Below, in pieces: positions 21,487 through 32,512 of a stretch of 64,000 nt of DNA. Made by a program: the position numbers and the translations under genes. The DNA is from Brasenia schreberi (taxonomy: Eukaryota; Streptophyta; Magnoliopsida; Nymphaeales; Cabombaceae): the NCBI GenBank assembly GCA_036023115.1, contig JAYKKT010000089.1, forward strand, positions 12,914,501-12,978,500, in the 5' to 3' direction. Within the stretch, counting starts at the first letter, position 1, and each line of letters opens with the position of its first letter. A model generated the notes under the pieces. The model searched no databases. It saw only the letters and a program-made list of their open reading frames with translations, and was not told where the DNA came from.

Positions 21487-21939
21487 AAGTAGAAGTAGAA
21501 TTCCTGATGGTTTAGTGACTTACAAAGTTACCAAAGCGATTCAATCTCAAAGAGGACAGAAAAGCAGATTCAAAATTTTCTCCGCAGCTGCACTCAGGAG
21601 CGTCGACTCACCTGGCAGGGCGTTCGCTAGACTTATCCAGTTTCGGATAAATCGGGGTTTCCCATTTCAAACGGCGCTTCCAATTCCGTCCAAACCTAAA
21701 ACCGTAACCTTCCTCTAATTTCAAACTCATTAAGGCCTTCACTGGTAGCAAAACCAAACGTCCAAAACACCTGCACACAAGAACAACCCAACAGCCTTCT
21801 CCAGCTTACGGGTTTTGGTTCAAAAATACCCATGTCATCTGCAACAAAATATACTGTGTGCGCACGCACACACACATACTATATATATATATATGTGTGA
21901 CATTTTAACTATACAATGTTTTTTTGTACATATCTTACA

Positions 21940-22180
21940 CAAAGATCTACATCAAATAATTTTTTAAATCAACAATATATTTGAATTATTTTGGTACTTT
22001 TAATTGATATCTCCATTGTTAATCTTAAAGATTGAGTAGTGAAGATGTTTGTACAAGATTATGCATATCCATACTATATAGAGTCTTGGTTGAAAGATGT
22101 CTTTTAGTACACAATCTTTTACAAACATCTCTCCATTTGATCTTTGAGATTAATATCAGAGATTTGAATTAAATATAGAA
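21940..22180. mobile_element. Foldback MITE copy
   Basis: Has 'gatatctccattgttaatctt' followed by 'aaagattgagtagtgaagatgtttgtacaagattatgca', then a mirrored arm 'acacaatcttttacaaacatctctccatttgatctttgag'. Same arms as the elements at 28.7 and 30.5 kb. Confidence 0.6.
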
Positions 22181-22361
22181 AAACTTCATATTAGTACCAT
22201 ATCATTTACCTCTCATTTCAGTACCCTGAATTTTAGTTACAGGAGTTAAGTTTGAAAAGTAGGATCACAATCGGTTTTAAACTCGATATCCAAAATTTCA
22301 TGGATATCTAAAATATATTGGATAGATACATACACACGTTCATGTGTATTGTCTTTTATTC

Positions 22362-22866
22362 AATAAACAACATCACTATCATAGATTTCAAGTAGCATTA
22401 TCATAGGTACTCTCTTTCCCTTTTCTTTCTTCCTTTTCCAATTGGTGTTTCCTCTTTCCTTTTACAATTGGTGTATATAGTTTTGTTAATGTGTTTCTTC
22501 ACACCATGGGTCTCATGAGTTGTTTTTCAAAGATCAAGGGTCTCATTTATTCTTATCCAATATGCTTTATTAGAGGAATACTCTCTTGCGTTCTATTCAA
22601 TATTCCTCTATCATTTTGTATTTGATTAAAAATTTTCATTTATCCTATAATAGTCGACGATTCTTATATGATAAACATCACTATCATCGATTTGAGCTGG
22701 TATTATTAGAGGTACGCTCTCTTGCCTTTTTCTTCCTTCTTTTTTTAGTCGGTGTCTTCTCTCTCCTTTTCTAGTTGGTGTCTATAGTTTCACTATCATG
22801 GTTCTTTGTTCCCATGTGCCTTGTGAGTTGTTTATGAAAGAGTATGGTCTCATTGATCCTTCACCC
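22362..22866. repeat. Diverged direct duplication, period about 306 bp
   Basis: The block starting 'ataaacaacatcactatcat' (about 22362) recurs as 'ataaacatcactatcat' (about 22670). Both run on through 'ggtactctctt', 'ttggtgt..ct' and 'tcatgagttgtttttcaaag' / 'ttgtgagttgtttatgaaag'. Not coding. Confidence 0.75.
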
Positions 22867-23216
22867 ACTTTTGTGTTCAATTCATATAATTTGCTATGTT
22901 TTTTGTAATTGATTCAAATTTTTCGTGGTATGCATAAATCTTTTATATTCATTATAGTAGTCATTTCATTATGAATTAATTATACATCAATGACTAATAT
23001 ATAACCCATTCATTTAAATTGTATAGTTGAGTGTAGATCCTTGTTCCTTGCATTAGTATACGATTTACTTTTTCTCATTTTCTTTGTTCAAAATACAACA
23101 ACAACAACTAAGCCTTTTTCCATACTAGATGGGGTCGGCTACATGGATTCTTTGTTTCCACATAGCTCTATCATGTGTCATGTTAACAATTAACTCATAA
23201 TAAGCTAGATCATTCC

Positions 23217-23711
23217 TTATTGTTTCTTTCCAATACTTGTGTGGTCGTCCTCTACCTCTTTTAATACTTCCAAATTTAGTTTTTCATACCTTCTTACATG
23301 TTCTTCTTCTGATCTTCTTTTTATATGTCCAAACCACCTTAAACGATATTCTCTCATTTTATCCTTTATTGGTGCCACTCCTAAATTGTTTCTAATAACC
23401 TCATTATGTATACAATCTTTTCTTGTATGACCACTCATCCATATCAACATCTTCATTTCTGTCACAGACATCTTTTGTACATGATGGTTAATTGCCCAAC
23501 ACTTAGAACCATAAAACATGGCAAGTCTAATTGCTGCTCTATAATATTTACCTTTTAACTTTAATGATATCTTTTTATCACAAAGAATACCTGATGCTCC
23601 TCTCCATTTTAACCAACCAACATTAATTCTATGTGTAACATCTCCATCAATTCTTCTATCACTCTGAAAAATTGACCCTAGGTATTTAAAACTTTCCTTT
23701 TGGGGATGCAA
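23217..23711 (-). pseudogene. RTE C-terminal region
   Basis: Contains FKYLGSIFQSDRRIDGDVTH, INVGWLKWRGASGILCDKK, KGKYYRAAIRLAMFYGSKCW, MLIWMSGHTRKDCIHNE and REYRLRWFGHIKRR. This is the standard post-RT segment of plant RTE ORFs. Open for 164 residues. Confidence 0.88.
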
Positions 23712-23839
23712 TGTGTGCCAATTTTAATTTTAGTCAAATGATCAAACCTATATTCCATATGTTCTGTCTTTATTCTACTAAGTCGGAGGCCTTTGCTTTC
23801 TAATGCTTCTCTCTATAGTTCCAACTTTTTATTAAATGT

Positions 23840-24417
23840 TTCCTTAGACTCTTCCACTAACACAATGTCATTTGAAAATAACATACACAAAGCACTTCAT
23901 CTTGAATATGTTTTGTTAACTCATCAATCACAATTATAAATATGGACTTAAAGTTGATCCTTGATGTAACCCAATATTAACTTTAAAAAAGTATGTCATT
24001 CTTTCATGAGTCCTCACACATGTTTTTGCACCATCGTACATGTCTCTTATAAGGTTAATGTATGTCAATGGGATACCTCTTTTTTCCATAGTTCTCCAAA
24101 GAACCTCCCTCTTTATCCTATCGTAAGCTTTTTCTAGATCAATAAATATCATGTAAAGGTCTTTCTTTTTTGCTCTAAAATGTTCCATAAGACGTCTCAA
24201 AAGATGAATCGCTTCAACAGTAGATCTGCTTGACATGAATCCAAATTGGTTCTCTGTTGTACTTGATACTGGTCTTTAACCTATGCTCGATAATTCTTTC
24301 CCACAATTTCATAGTATGGCTCATTAACTTGATACCTTGATAATTCGCACAATTCTGAATGTCTCCCTTGTTCTTATATATGGGTACAAGTGTACTCACT
24401 CTCCATTCCTCGGGCAT
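23840..24417 (-). pseudogene. RTE reverse transcriptase, catalytic motif altered
   Basis: Blocks: EEWRVSTLVPIYKNKGDIQN, YQGIKLMSHTMKLWERII, then after a frame break AIHLLRRLMEHFRAKKK, MIFIDLEKAYDRIKREVLW (motif A) and GLHQGSTLSPYL (motif B). Motif C, normally FADD, reads FSND: the codons on plus 23867-23872 give Asn-Asp in place of Asp-Asp. The second RTE copy has Asn at the same place. Confidence 0.85.
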
Positions 24418-24486
24418 CTTTTGGTTTCTCCATATTTTATTAAATAGTCTTGTGAATCAAGTAATTCCTATTTCTCCTAGTATTTT

Positions 24487-25086
24487 TCAAACTTCTATAG
24501 GAATATTGTCTGGTCCTACCGATTTACCACCTTTCATATGTTTAAGAGCCTCTTTGACTTCATTCTTTTGAATACGTCGATAGAAATTATAGTTTATATA
24601 CTTTTCTGATTTGGCTAACTCTACTAAGTTAATACTGACATCTTTATTTTCATTAAAAAACTTATAAAAATAGTTTTTCCATCTATTTCTTATATCATCA
24701 TTTGCCACTAGAAATTTTTTATCCTCATCTTTGATGCATCTAACATAATTAAAATCTTTAGTTTTCTTATCTCTAGCCCTAGCTATCCTAAAAATATCTC
24801 TTTTACCATCTTTTGAGTTGAGTTTTTTATATAAATCCTCCAAAATTTTACCTTTGGCTTCATTGACCCCCTTTTTATTTTCTTTCTTTGCTTTCTTATA
24901 AGCCTCTAAAGTTTCACTAGTTTTCTTAGTATAATGTAATTTGTAACATGCCCACTTTGCCTTGATTTTATTTTGCACTACTTCACTCCACCACCAAGCT
25001 TCTTTTTGTGTTGATATACCTTCCTTAAATTCACCTAACACATCTTTCGACACTTTTCTAATATGTATAGCCATATTGTTCCACAT
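24487..25086 (-). pseudogene. RTE endonuclease-RT linker region
   Basis: A 199-residue open stretch, lysine-rich, with WWSEVVQNKIKAKW, IFRIARARDKKTKDF, NYVRCIKDEDKKFL and EVKEALKHMKGGKSVGPDNI, the last being the entry to RT (K..GPD.IP). Confidence 0.88.
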
Positions 25087-25622
25087 ATCACAAGGTGTAC
25101 CAACATAATTCCAAGCATCTCCTTGAAGGACTTTTTAATTAAATATATCTTCTTTCTCGCTTTTGAGGTTCCACCATTTAGTCCAAATAACTCGATGCAC
25201 TCTTTTCTTTTTTGTCCATTTTTTTATTTGTAAATCCATAACTAAAAGTCGATGTTGGGTGGTTAAACTTTCTCCTAGAATTACCTTGCAATCTTTATAA
25301 CATGCTCTATCTTTTTTCTACAAATAAAGTAATCAATTTGTGTTTGTGATAAGCCACTCTTATAAGTAATTAAATGTTCATCTCACTTTGAAGATTGTAT
25401 TGACTATAAAGAGATCAAATGCCATAAAGTTTTCATGAATACCTTAATATCCTAATGGCTCTTTACCGACATGTCTATTTTAGTCTCCTCCTAAACAATT
25501 CATCTCCCTTTATAGAATCCTTTGAATCACCTTATCTAACTCTTCCCAAAAAGTTGTCTTTCTAATATCTTCAAAACCCCTGCTCCCAACACTAATTTCA
25601 ACATTATGATTCAGTCACTATA

Positions 25623-25994
25623 TCATTGTATGTCTACTACACTATCATTTAAATCTTTATTTATGATAATACCAACTCCATTTTGAGTCTTTTCTTTACT
25701 TGAGTACAATAATTTAAAACTTGTACCCTCTATCTCCTTTGCTTTTTCTCCAACCCATTTTGTCTCTTGTAAACATAAAATATGAATCTTTCTCCGAATC
25801 ATAGTATCTACCACCTCCATTAGCTTACCGGATAATGTTCCTATATTCCAAGAACCAATACGAATCTTATTATCTAGGACTACTAGCTTCTTTACCTCCC
25901 GCATCCTTCCATATTGAAAATGCGGAGACCCTCTTTCTAAATTATTTATTACATTCAGGCGATAATGTAGTGGGACTAACTTCTTTACCCACAC
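25623..25994 (-). pseudogene. RTE AP-endonuclease, N-terminal part
   Basis: KIRIGSWNIGTLSGKLMEVV (catalytic Asn in SWN), ILCLQETKWVGEKAKEIEG (catalytic Glu in QETKW), NGVGIIINKDLND. The remaining endonuclease between 25623 and 25086 is broken. Confidence 0.88.
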
Positions 25995-26265
25995 CCGTCT
26001 ATGATGTGGGAACCTTATCTATAATTGATTCACTACATCCAAGCAAAAATGTAGTGACCCTTGCTTACTTATCACTACATTCGGGCTTTGCAGCACGTTG
26101 CTATGCGGGGATGCCCCAAAGCAATGCTCATAATTTGTGTAATCTATTGTATAAAAATCCGACAAAGTTTTACGCTGATTGTCGGAAGCCTATCACAACC
26201 CTCCCCCTTTATCCGAGCTTGGAACCGGTAATGCAAGGGTGATCCCTTACATGGGTGGAGTTTGA

Positions 26266-26495
26266 TATATAACATTTGACATGAATATTTATTTCCATTT
26301 ACCTTCATTATCTAAGGTAAGTTGTTGTTTAGCCTAACACAACATTTTCTTTGTTCAAAGTAGTAAACAAAATACAATTTACCTTCATTATCTAAGGTAA
26401 GTTGTTGTTTAGTAGTCTTTATTCCTATTCTTTGACATATAAGATCACATTATTATCTTTCTATTCATTTGACATGAATATTCATTTCCATTTAT
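26266..26495. repeat. Short repeated segments around the RTE 5' end
   Basis: The 35-bp text 'tttaccttcattatctaagg' plus 'taagttgttgtttag' occurs at about 26298-26332 and 26378-26412, inside and outside the LINE boundary. 'catttgacatgaatatt.atttccattta' occurs at about 26273-26301 and 26466-26495. Their order differs between copies. Confidence 0.7.
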
Positions 26496-26510
26496 TTGTT
26501 ATGTACGGCC

Positions 26511-28110
26511 ATGAAGCTCATTACCCTTGTGTTACACTATGGTGGAAAATGAGAGTATGAACCAAAGATAGTTTATATTGGTAGATTAACATCAATAAGT
26601 CACATTGACACAAATTATTTAGGATTTTGGGTGTTATTCTGATTGTGCTCAAAGAGGAGATATAATGCTTCCATGATATGGTTTAAGCTTTGTGTTGCTT
26701 TTGGCAAGTCTAAGTATATTAAGTTGTCTATAGATGATCAAGTTTAGACAATGCTCAGATTGAATGTAACCCATGATGTTATCTAAAATTAAGTGTATGA
26801 CTTTGGATGTATTGAACATTATTCCCAAGATGAAGAAAAGGGTTGGAGAAGGAGAACAACCATAAAAAAGAGGAGGAAGAGCTATCTAAATCAAAAGAAA
26901 AATAAGAAGACATCTCCAAAAGTTTATAAGGATGATACATCTACATAAGCCTATTAAGATGCGACATCTAAAAGAGGAAGGCGATACAACTATATTCAAA
27001 GGGAGAGTATAGGGCACATGTCTAGATTAAACTAAGTAGGCTAACATTTCATATAAGCAAAATATCATACTATAACATCAATATACTTACTTATACTTAC
27101 TTACATTATTACTATTTTCTTATGTTGTAGGGATTGCAAGAGGCAATTCAATAGGTTATACCTAGGGTAGAGTATTGTCTATACCTGAATCACTTATGGG
27201 AGAATATGAAGAGCAAGTGGAAGAGATACGAGTGTAAGAAGATATTATGAGATATTGCAACCACATGCTTGATAAATGAAATGAAGTATCATCTACAAAA
27301 GTTAAAAACAATGTATAATGAGGATGCTTATTTGTGCATGATTGATGTAAAATGAGTTTAGCATGTGGCGAGGTCATACTTCTCAGAGTATTGTAAGACA
27401 AATTTGTTAGTCAATAATATATGAATCATTAAATGCATTTATCTTACCACTAAGAGCCCAACATACCCTGACTATATTGGAGACAGTTAGGAGGTTGTTA
27501 ATTACTAAGTATTGTGCTTATCATTGTTGTTGGTTTCTATTTTTCATGAAGTTATTAGTGGTCTCTTTCATGTCCTTATTTTGCTCTTTGTCAAAGTTAT
27601 TCATAGTTAGATTTAGTAGTGCTATGAGGACATACTAAAATGTCATACTCCTTTGGGTCCTATAGTACAATAAAAAATGGAGGAGACCCAGGTGAAGAGC
27701 AAAAATTGTATGATCCTATAAGTTGTATATTGTATTTATGAAGTTATATTCTTCGACAAAAATTATTATTTAGATCTACCTAAACATTAATATGAGTGTA
27801 GAAAGTAGAAGTGAGTAGTTTTTCATGTGAACATGTTGTACTTCTCATATGAGTACATATTAAGGGTACTTAAGGATATGCCGACAAAGCATATAAGAAG
27901 GAGACCTACTTTGTTATATATATCGAAGTGATCCATCCAATTCTTAGTCATGATTAGTGGGTGCAGACTAAACAATATGATGTGTAACCTCCAATTATTA
28001 GAAAGACAATAGGTAGACCAAAGAAATTGAGAAAGAGTAGATCATAATCTAGTGATAAGGTATCAAGGAGCGATGACATAATAAGATGTGAGCACTGCAA
28101 CAATGAATTT
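26511..28110 (+). pseudogene. MULE (MuDR-type) transposase, decayed
   Basis: A plus-strand conceptual translation with many stops shows the MULE order: an N-terminal KLITLVLHYGGKM block (26513 on) typical of MULE N-termini; FGCIEHYSQDEE; the transposase-core tail RVEYCLYLNHLWENMKSKWK, ILWDIATTCLINEMKYHLQK, YFSEYCKTNLLVNNI, ESLNAFI and TILETVRRLL (27160-27510); then AYKKETYFVIYIEVIHPI and RKTIGRPKKLRK with a CEHC zinc-knuckle start (27880-28100). No terminal inverted repeats could be identified. Confidence 0.75.
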
Positions 28111-28709
28111 TTTAGCTTTTTCATTTTGTAAATTACATTTTTTCTCACCCAAAGGCACACAATTCTTTGATCTTTACTCCAAATAATGAATATACAATGG
28201 GAGGTTGGGAGCAAATCATACCTACATTGTTCTTAGAGAGAGACCACCTATTGTATGCTTGTAATATTGCCGCCGATCGAGAGAGAGACAAATAAAGAAA
28301 GACAGGAGAGGGGACAAAGAGAAAGTATGATAGATAGAGGGAGAGGGAGAAATAAAGTAGAAAAATTGAGAAACAACCTCATTGTGTCATAGGATATCGG
28401 AGGTAGAAGATGATGACCGAGAGAGAGGGAGATTTATGGATCTTATATCTTGTTTTTTTTTTTTATATTGGATTTGGAATGGATTGTTATCCTATTATAT
28501 GGTTGACATAAATGTTGACTTAACGAAAAGCACACTCTCCTGTTTGCGATGTCGAATGATCACTAACAATGTCAGGATTATATTTTAAAGTGATGAGTTT
28601 CTCAAACTTAAATATTTTAAGTTATAGTAAGTGAAGTTCATGATAGTAAAGTAGATTTTCGGTAAACTATAAGATACTAATTTAAAGTTTCCCCTATATA
28701 TAGGGAGTG
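28111..28709. other. Intergenic, no gene recognised
   Basis: Contains purine-rich GA text (28275-28350, 28410-28430) and a T run at 28451-28463. No coding similarity. Confidence 0.4.
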
Positions 28710-29130
28710 TCTTCTTTTGGTGCATAATCTTGCATAAACGTCTTTATTGTTTAATTTTTTAGATCAATGGTAAAGATTTGAATTACTTTGCATTTAAAGT
28801 ACATAAAAAGTATAAAAGTATAATGAGACTTTTAATTCAAATCTCCACCATTAATCTCGAAGATTGAACTGTGGAGATGTTTATGCAAGGTTATATATAT
28901 GTTTATATGTAGAGGGAATGTAAAATGTGCATTAAATGCAAAGTAATTCAAATCTCCACCATTAATCTCGAAGATTGAATTGTGGAGATGTTTGTGCAAG
29001 GTTATGTATATGTTTATATGTAGAGAGAATGTAAAATGTGCATGAAATGCAAAGTAATTGAAATCTATATAGTTAATTTAAAAGATAAAAAAATAAAGAT
29101 GTTTGTGCAAGATTATGCACCAAAGATGCC
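28710..29130. mobile_element. Foldback MITE with one arm repeated three times
   Basis: The left arm starts 'tttggtgcataatcttgcat' (about 28717). The right arm carries its complement '..caagattatgcaccaaagatg' (about 29106-29128). Between them a 111-bp unit starting 'aattcaaatctccaccatta' is repeated head to tail at 28834, 28945 and 29056 (third copy partial and diverged). Confidence 0.75.
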
Positions 29131-29154
29131 CTATATATATGAAACATAGTAAAT

Positions 29155-29360
29155 TCATACATCTATTTGTAATAAAATGTCATTAAAGATCTCAACCGTT
29201 CGATCTTTGGGATCCATGCAACACCTATTTGGTAATATTTTACTTTTCACCTAAGATCTTAATAATCAAACAATTGAGATTTTTAAGTTGATTTGAGTAT
29301 GGATGAGCATCTGCATGTTTGTCGAAGATTATGCACCAAAAACTATTATGCACCTTAGAC
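29155..29360. mobile_element. Foldback MITE fragment
   Basis: Has 'aaagatctcaaccgttcgatcttt' on one side and 'aatcaaacaattgagatttttaag' then 'gtttgtcgaagattatgcaccaaaa' on the other: the same family, more diverged. Confidence 0.55.
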
Positions 29361-29883
29361 ACACTTTTTCTCTCCCCCCCTCCCTCTCTCTCTATATGTG
29401 TGTGTGGACTGGGAAAAAGGAGAGGCGAAATGATTCAACCCGTTTGACCCATTTCAAGATCCAAACCTGACATAGGTTTGGTCTCGCTCACCCTGCTACA
29501 ACTCTAAGTGTGTGTGATATACGTACATTGATGTAAGTATAAAATATATGTTATATATATATACTTGGGGTTTGTGCTGGCTGAACGTCATCTATCTAGA
29601 GGTGGTTGGTTTGGACCTAGTCCCATGGATTGAGACGGACCCTAACTGTCCCCGTGAACCGGCGATAGAATCAAAACTGGGAAATTGAGACAGGAGTAAA
29701 CCGTAATCAAGGAGTATCGCAGTTTAGACTGGAAAACTAAACCGAAACTGGAATTGGCGAAGCTGAAGCCGAAGCCCATGCTCTGAAAATGGTGGTCTTG
29801 GCTTACTCGAAACCGTTCAAACACTTGGCAATTTGCAACTGAAGATAGTATTGCAGTTTAGTTGCCAACAGGGGCCTTAGAGC
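29361..29883. other. Intergenic, no gene recognised
   Basis: A CT-rich stretch and short (TG)n at 29370-29406. From about 29600 the sequence is rich in 'aaccgaaaccgg'-type motifs also seen at 33.4 and 55.8 kb. Confidence 0.4.
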
Positions 29884-30070
29884 ACCCACTGGGTTAGCTC
29901 ACGGAATGGCTCTCTGACGCCCACTTCCAGGTGGCGAGTTCGACTCCTAAAGGGTAATCGACACGGATTCCTTGGCGGTTTTGACTCGTCAGAGGCCACT
30001 CGAAACACAGGCGTTCCTTCAACCCCTCACAAAAGCTTCAAAGACGACCTTGATGGCTACAAGTAATACA
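29884..30070 (+). mobile_element. Possible tRNA-derived SINE, separate family
   Basis: 'ctgggttagctcacggaatgg' fits an A box and 'gcgagttcgactcct' a B box 45-50 bp downstream, as in Pol III promoters. The rest does not share the family A tail. The end is uncertain. Confidence 0.45.
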
Positions 30071-30499
30071 GGCTTCTAACTTTATATGAGTATACAAAGC
30101 TCCAAACTAAGGATGTAAGAGGCCCACAAATAGGGATTTGATGGATCAGACCCATGTCATATTGCGATACGGCCATAGTTGGCTTCATTCAATCTTCACC
30201 ACATATCTCAGTTAATAGGCTATACGAGCTCGCACACACACACACACACACACTCTCTCTCTCTCTCACACACACAAAGCAACATCTCTGTCTAATTAGC
30301 TCTAGATACATCTAGATGGTACTATTACCATTAGACATAACAAAGTCCGATATGTCCGATTTTGTCATATATAACGACTTAAGAGCAGCTTAATGTCAGA
30401 TATGACAACTTAACGGCAGCTAGATGATATCTAGCTCTAGCTGCTTCCACTTTTCCTAGTGTGTACACACACATATATATATATATATATATAGTCCTA

Positions 30500-30930
30500 A
30501 ATACATAATATCCTTCAATGTATAAACATACATAAACATCTCTATTGTTTAATATCAGATTTGAATTACTTTATCTTAATATATTAAATGCAAAGTACAA
30601 AAGTATAATGATATTTTTATTTAAAATCTTTATTTTTTTTATCTCAAAGATTGAGCGATGGAAGCATTTATGAAAGATTATGCATTGAAAAACATTATGT
30701 AGTTAGGGCATCATAGATTGCCTCCTAGATGTGTCTTTTGGTGCATAAACACTTCCACCATTCAATCTTTGATAATAACCGTAGAAATTTAAATTAAAAG
30801 TATCAATATACTTTTATACTTTGCATTCATGTGCATTAAATGTAAAATAACTCAAGTTTCTATCGTTGATCTCAAAGATCAAATAGTGAAGATTTTTATG
30901 CACCGAAAGATATTATGAATTTCGGACTCT
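30500..30930. mobile_element. Foldback MITE copy
   Basis: Two inverted modules. 'aaacatctctattgtttaat' with 'caaagattgagcgatggaagcatttatgaaagattatgca' (30533-30685) is followed by 'tttggtgcataaacacttccaccattcaatctttgataat' and 'gatctcaaagatcaaatagtgaagatttttatgcacc' (30738-30905). Confidence 0.6.
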
Positions 30931-30957
30931 CTCTTTATATAGTGTATAGTATATGCT

Positions 30958-31150
30958 AGCAAATTCAAACAAATCACAATCATCTGATTTGAAAGATGGG
31001 TGGTTGAAATTTTGAATCAAAAAGTAAAATTTAAATTAATTATACTTGTAGAAATTATAAATATATATTTTTCCTTTAAAAATTTAAATATCAACCATCT
31101 ATCTTTTAAATTAAATGATTGAGATTTGTTTGATTTTTTTAAGATATAAT
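30958..31150. mobile_element. Inverted-repeat element (MITE-like)
   Basis: The left arm 'caaacaaatcacaatcatctgatttgaaagatggg' pairs imperfectly with the right arm 'catctatcttttaaattaaatgattgagatttgttt', with an AT-rich middle. Confidence 0.6.
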
Positions 31151-31830
31151 GTTACTAGTATACACCATGCTTCATATATATCTTATTTTTATATGTCAAC
31201 AGATTTAAATATTTAAATTGTGCCGAGTCATGCGCTTGAATACATGCGCTACAGTATTACGTAGGTGGCCCACTTTAAGAAAATTGGTGGGCTAATTCCC
31301 TCACCATAAGTTTTTCTAGGTGCACCAAAATATATACGTATGCATATATACTTTATAGTTTTCATATTATTCTTCAATGAAGCTTTATCGATTCCAGCGA
31401 TTTTAAGTTTCCATGGCGCATTCACATGCATCAACAAATTTTGTGGAATAAAGCCCAAAGTTCCTCATGAGTGCAGTTTGTAGCCCGTATATTATCCAAA
31501 GAAACCTAAAAAAAGCTTCTTTCTGCGGCCCAGGATAAACCATATCGATTATTAATATTCTCACGGTCTCCCCTTAGAACATTATTATATCATTGCTATA
31601 TTAGCAAACATTTAATGATTCATGCATTTATTTTAAACGTAATAATAGGACGGCGAATGTTATTAAAGTTCTTGGTGAGTATACCGAGATAATGAAAGCC
31701 GGGCTACCAACCAATCTTCGATTTCTCATGTGATCCGATACATTAATGTAGGATATATCATACACCGAGATAACAAATTCCACAGTTCTCATGCAATTGA
31801 AGTACATGCTTTTGCTTGTGCGAGAATATA

Positions 31831-31836
31831 TGTGTA

Positions 31837-31902
<66 letters not shown>
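31831..31902. repeat. (TG)n(AG)n compound microsatellite
   Basis: TG run to about 31856 then AG run to 31902. Open frames here are artefacts. Confidence 0.95.
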
Positions 31903-31904
<2 letters not shown>

Positions 31905-31994
31905 GGCATTACATTAACTTGGCATGGAGGTTGGGGAGAGTTATGGTCAACCATAAATTATAAAGTCAAACTCTTCACTTTCAAATAGTTCCTT

Positions 31995-32104
31995 AATGTC
32001 AATGGCGGGGTGCTCTAGCACCGTTGCTGTTGGTGGGTGGGGAGTTGACTCTCAGAAGGTGTATGTGTTAGGCTTCAGTCTCCTCTTGTAACAAAAAAAA
32101 AAAA
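31995..32104 (+). mobile_element. SINE, family B
   Basis: 'ggtgctctagcaccg' (A-box position), 'ggggagttgactctc' (B-box position), tail 'gtgtatgtgttaggcttcagtctcctcttgtaac' and an A run. The tail matches 46540-46580. Confidence 0.5.
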
Positions 32105-32395
32105 CAGATCCTCTTGAAATATTAAGAAAAAGACAAAAAAGAAGAAGAAAAGTAGAGCTCCTTGAGGAACCCCTTTGTACTATTTTATCTTTTTCAAGAA
32201 AAAGATTGCAAAGTTCATTATAGAGACAATTGTTTCATTTATAATAATTTTAAGAAAGGATTAGGCGGACACTTATCAGATTACAGCATCTACACTCAAC
32301 TGACAAAGAAGGTGTCTTCTTGAACCACTAAAGTGGTTTCTCCTTCCAACAGATGAAAATATAACCATGTATTCAATCTTTGTTTTCTCTCTCTC

Positions 32396-32512
32396 TTTTT
32401 TCCCCATCATAATGAGAGAACTAAGCCAGATGCGCACCACAGTATTGAACTCATGACCTTCAACTTGTGAGTACTAGTATATAAAACCCTAACACCAGTT
32501 ATCAGCTTATAG
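32396..32512 (-). mobile_element. SINE, family A
   Basis: Minus strand: 'AGTTGAAGGTCATGAGTTCAA' with B-box-like GAGTTCAATAC, then the GCATCTGGCTTAG tail and a CT/A-rich end. The A-box side runs into the tandem duplication below. Confidence 0.6.

Larger units (their letters stand above)
21487..23075. other. Intergenic, AT-rich, with a MITE and a duplicated block
   Basis: No gene seen. The first 200-300 bp are the upstream region of the PNGase A gene. Contains (AC)n near 21863, a foldback element (21940-22180) and a diverged direct duplication (22362-22866). Confidence 0.5.
23076..26359 (-). mobile_element. RTE-clade LINE, near full length, with 17-bp TSD
   Basis: The element is 23093-26342. 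CATTTTCTTTGTTCAAA occurs at 23076-23092 and again at 26343-26359, a perfect TSD. On the minus strand: AP-endonuclease, long linker, RT and a C-terminal region ending in AAAGGCTTAGTTGTTGTTGTTG, the TTG-repeat tail usual for plant RTE elements, with no poly(A). Stops and frameshifts break it into several open pieces, and the RT active site is altered (see the RT entry). Not active. Confidence 0.92.
30071..31830. other. Intergenic with foldback MITEs and microsatellites
   Basis: No gene seen. Contains (CA)n(CT)n at 30233-30276, (TA)n at 30474-30493, foldback elements at about 30500-30930 and 30958-31150, and a palindromic block near 30300-30450. Confidence 0.5.
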
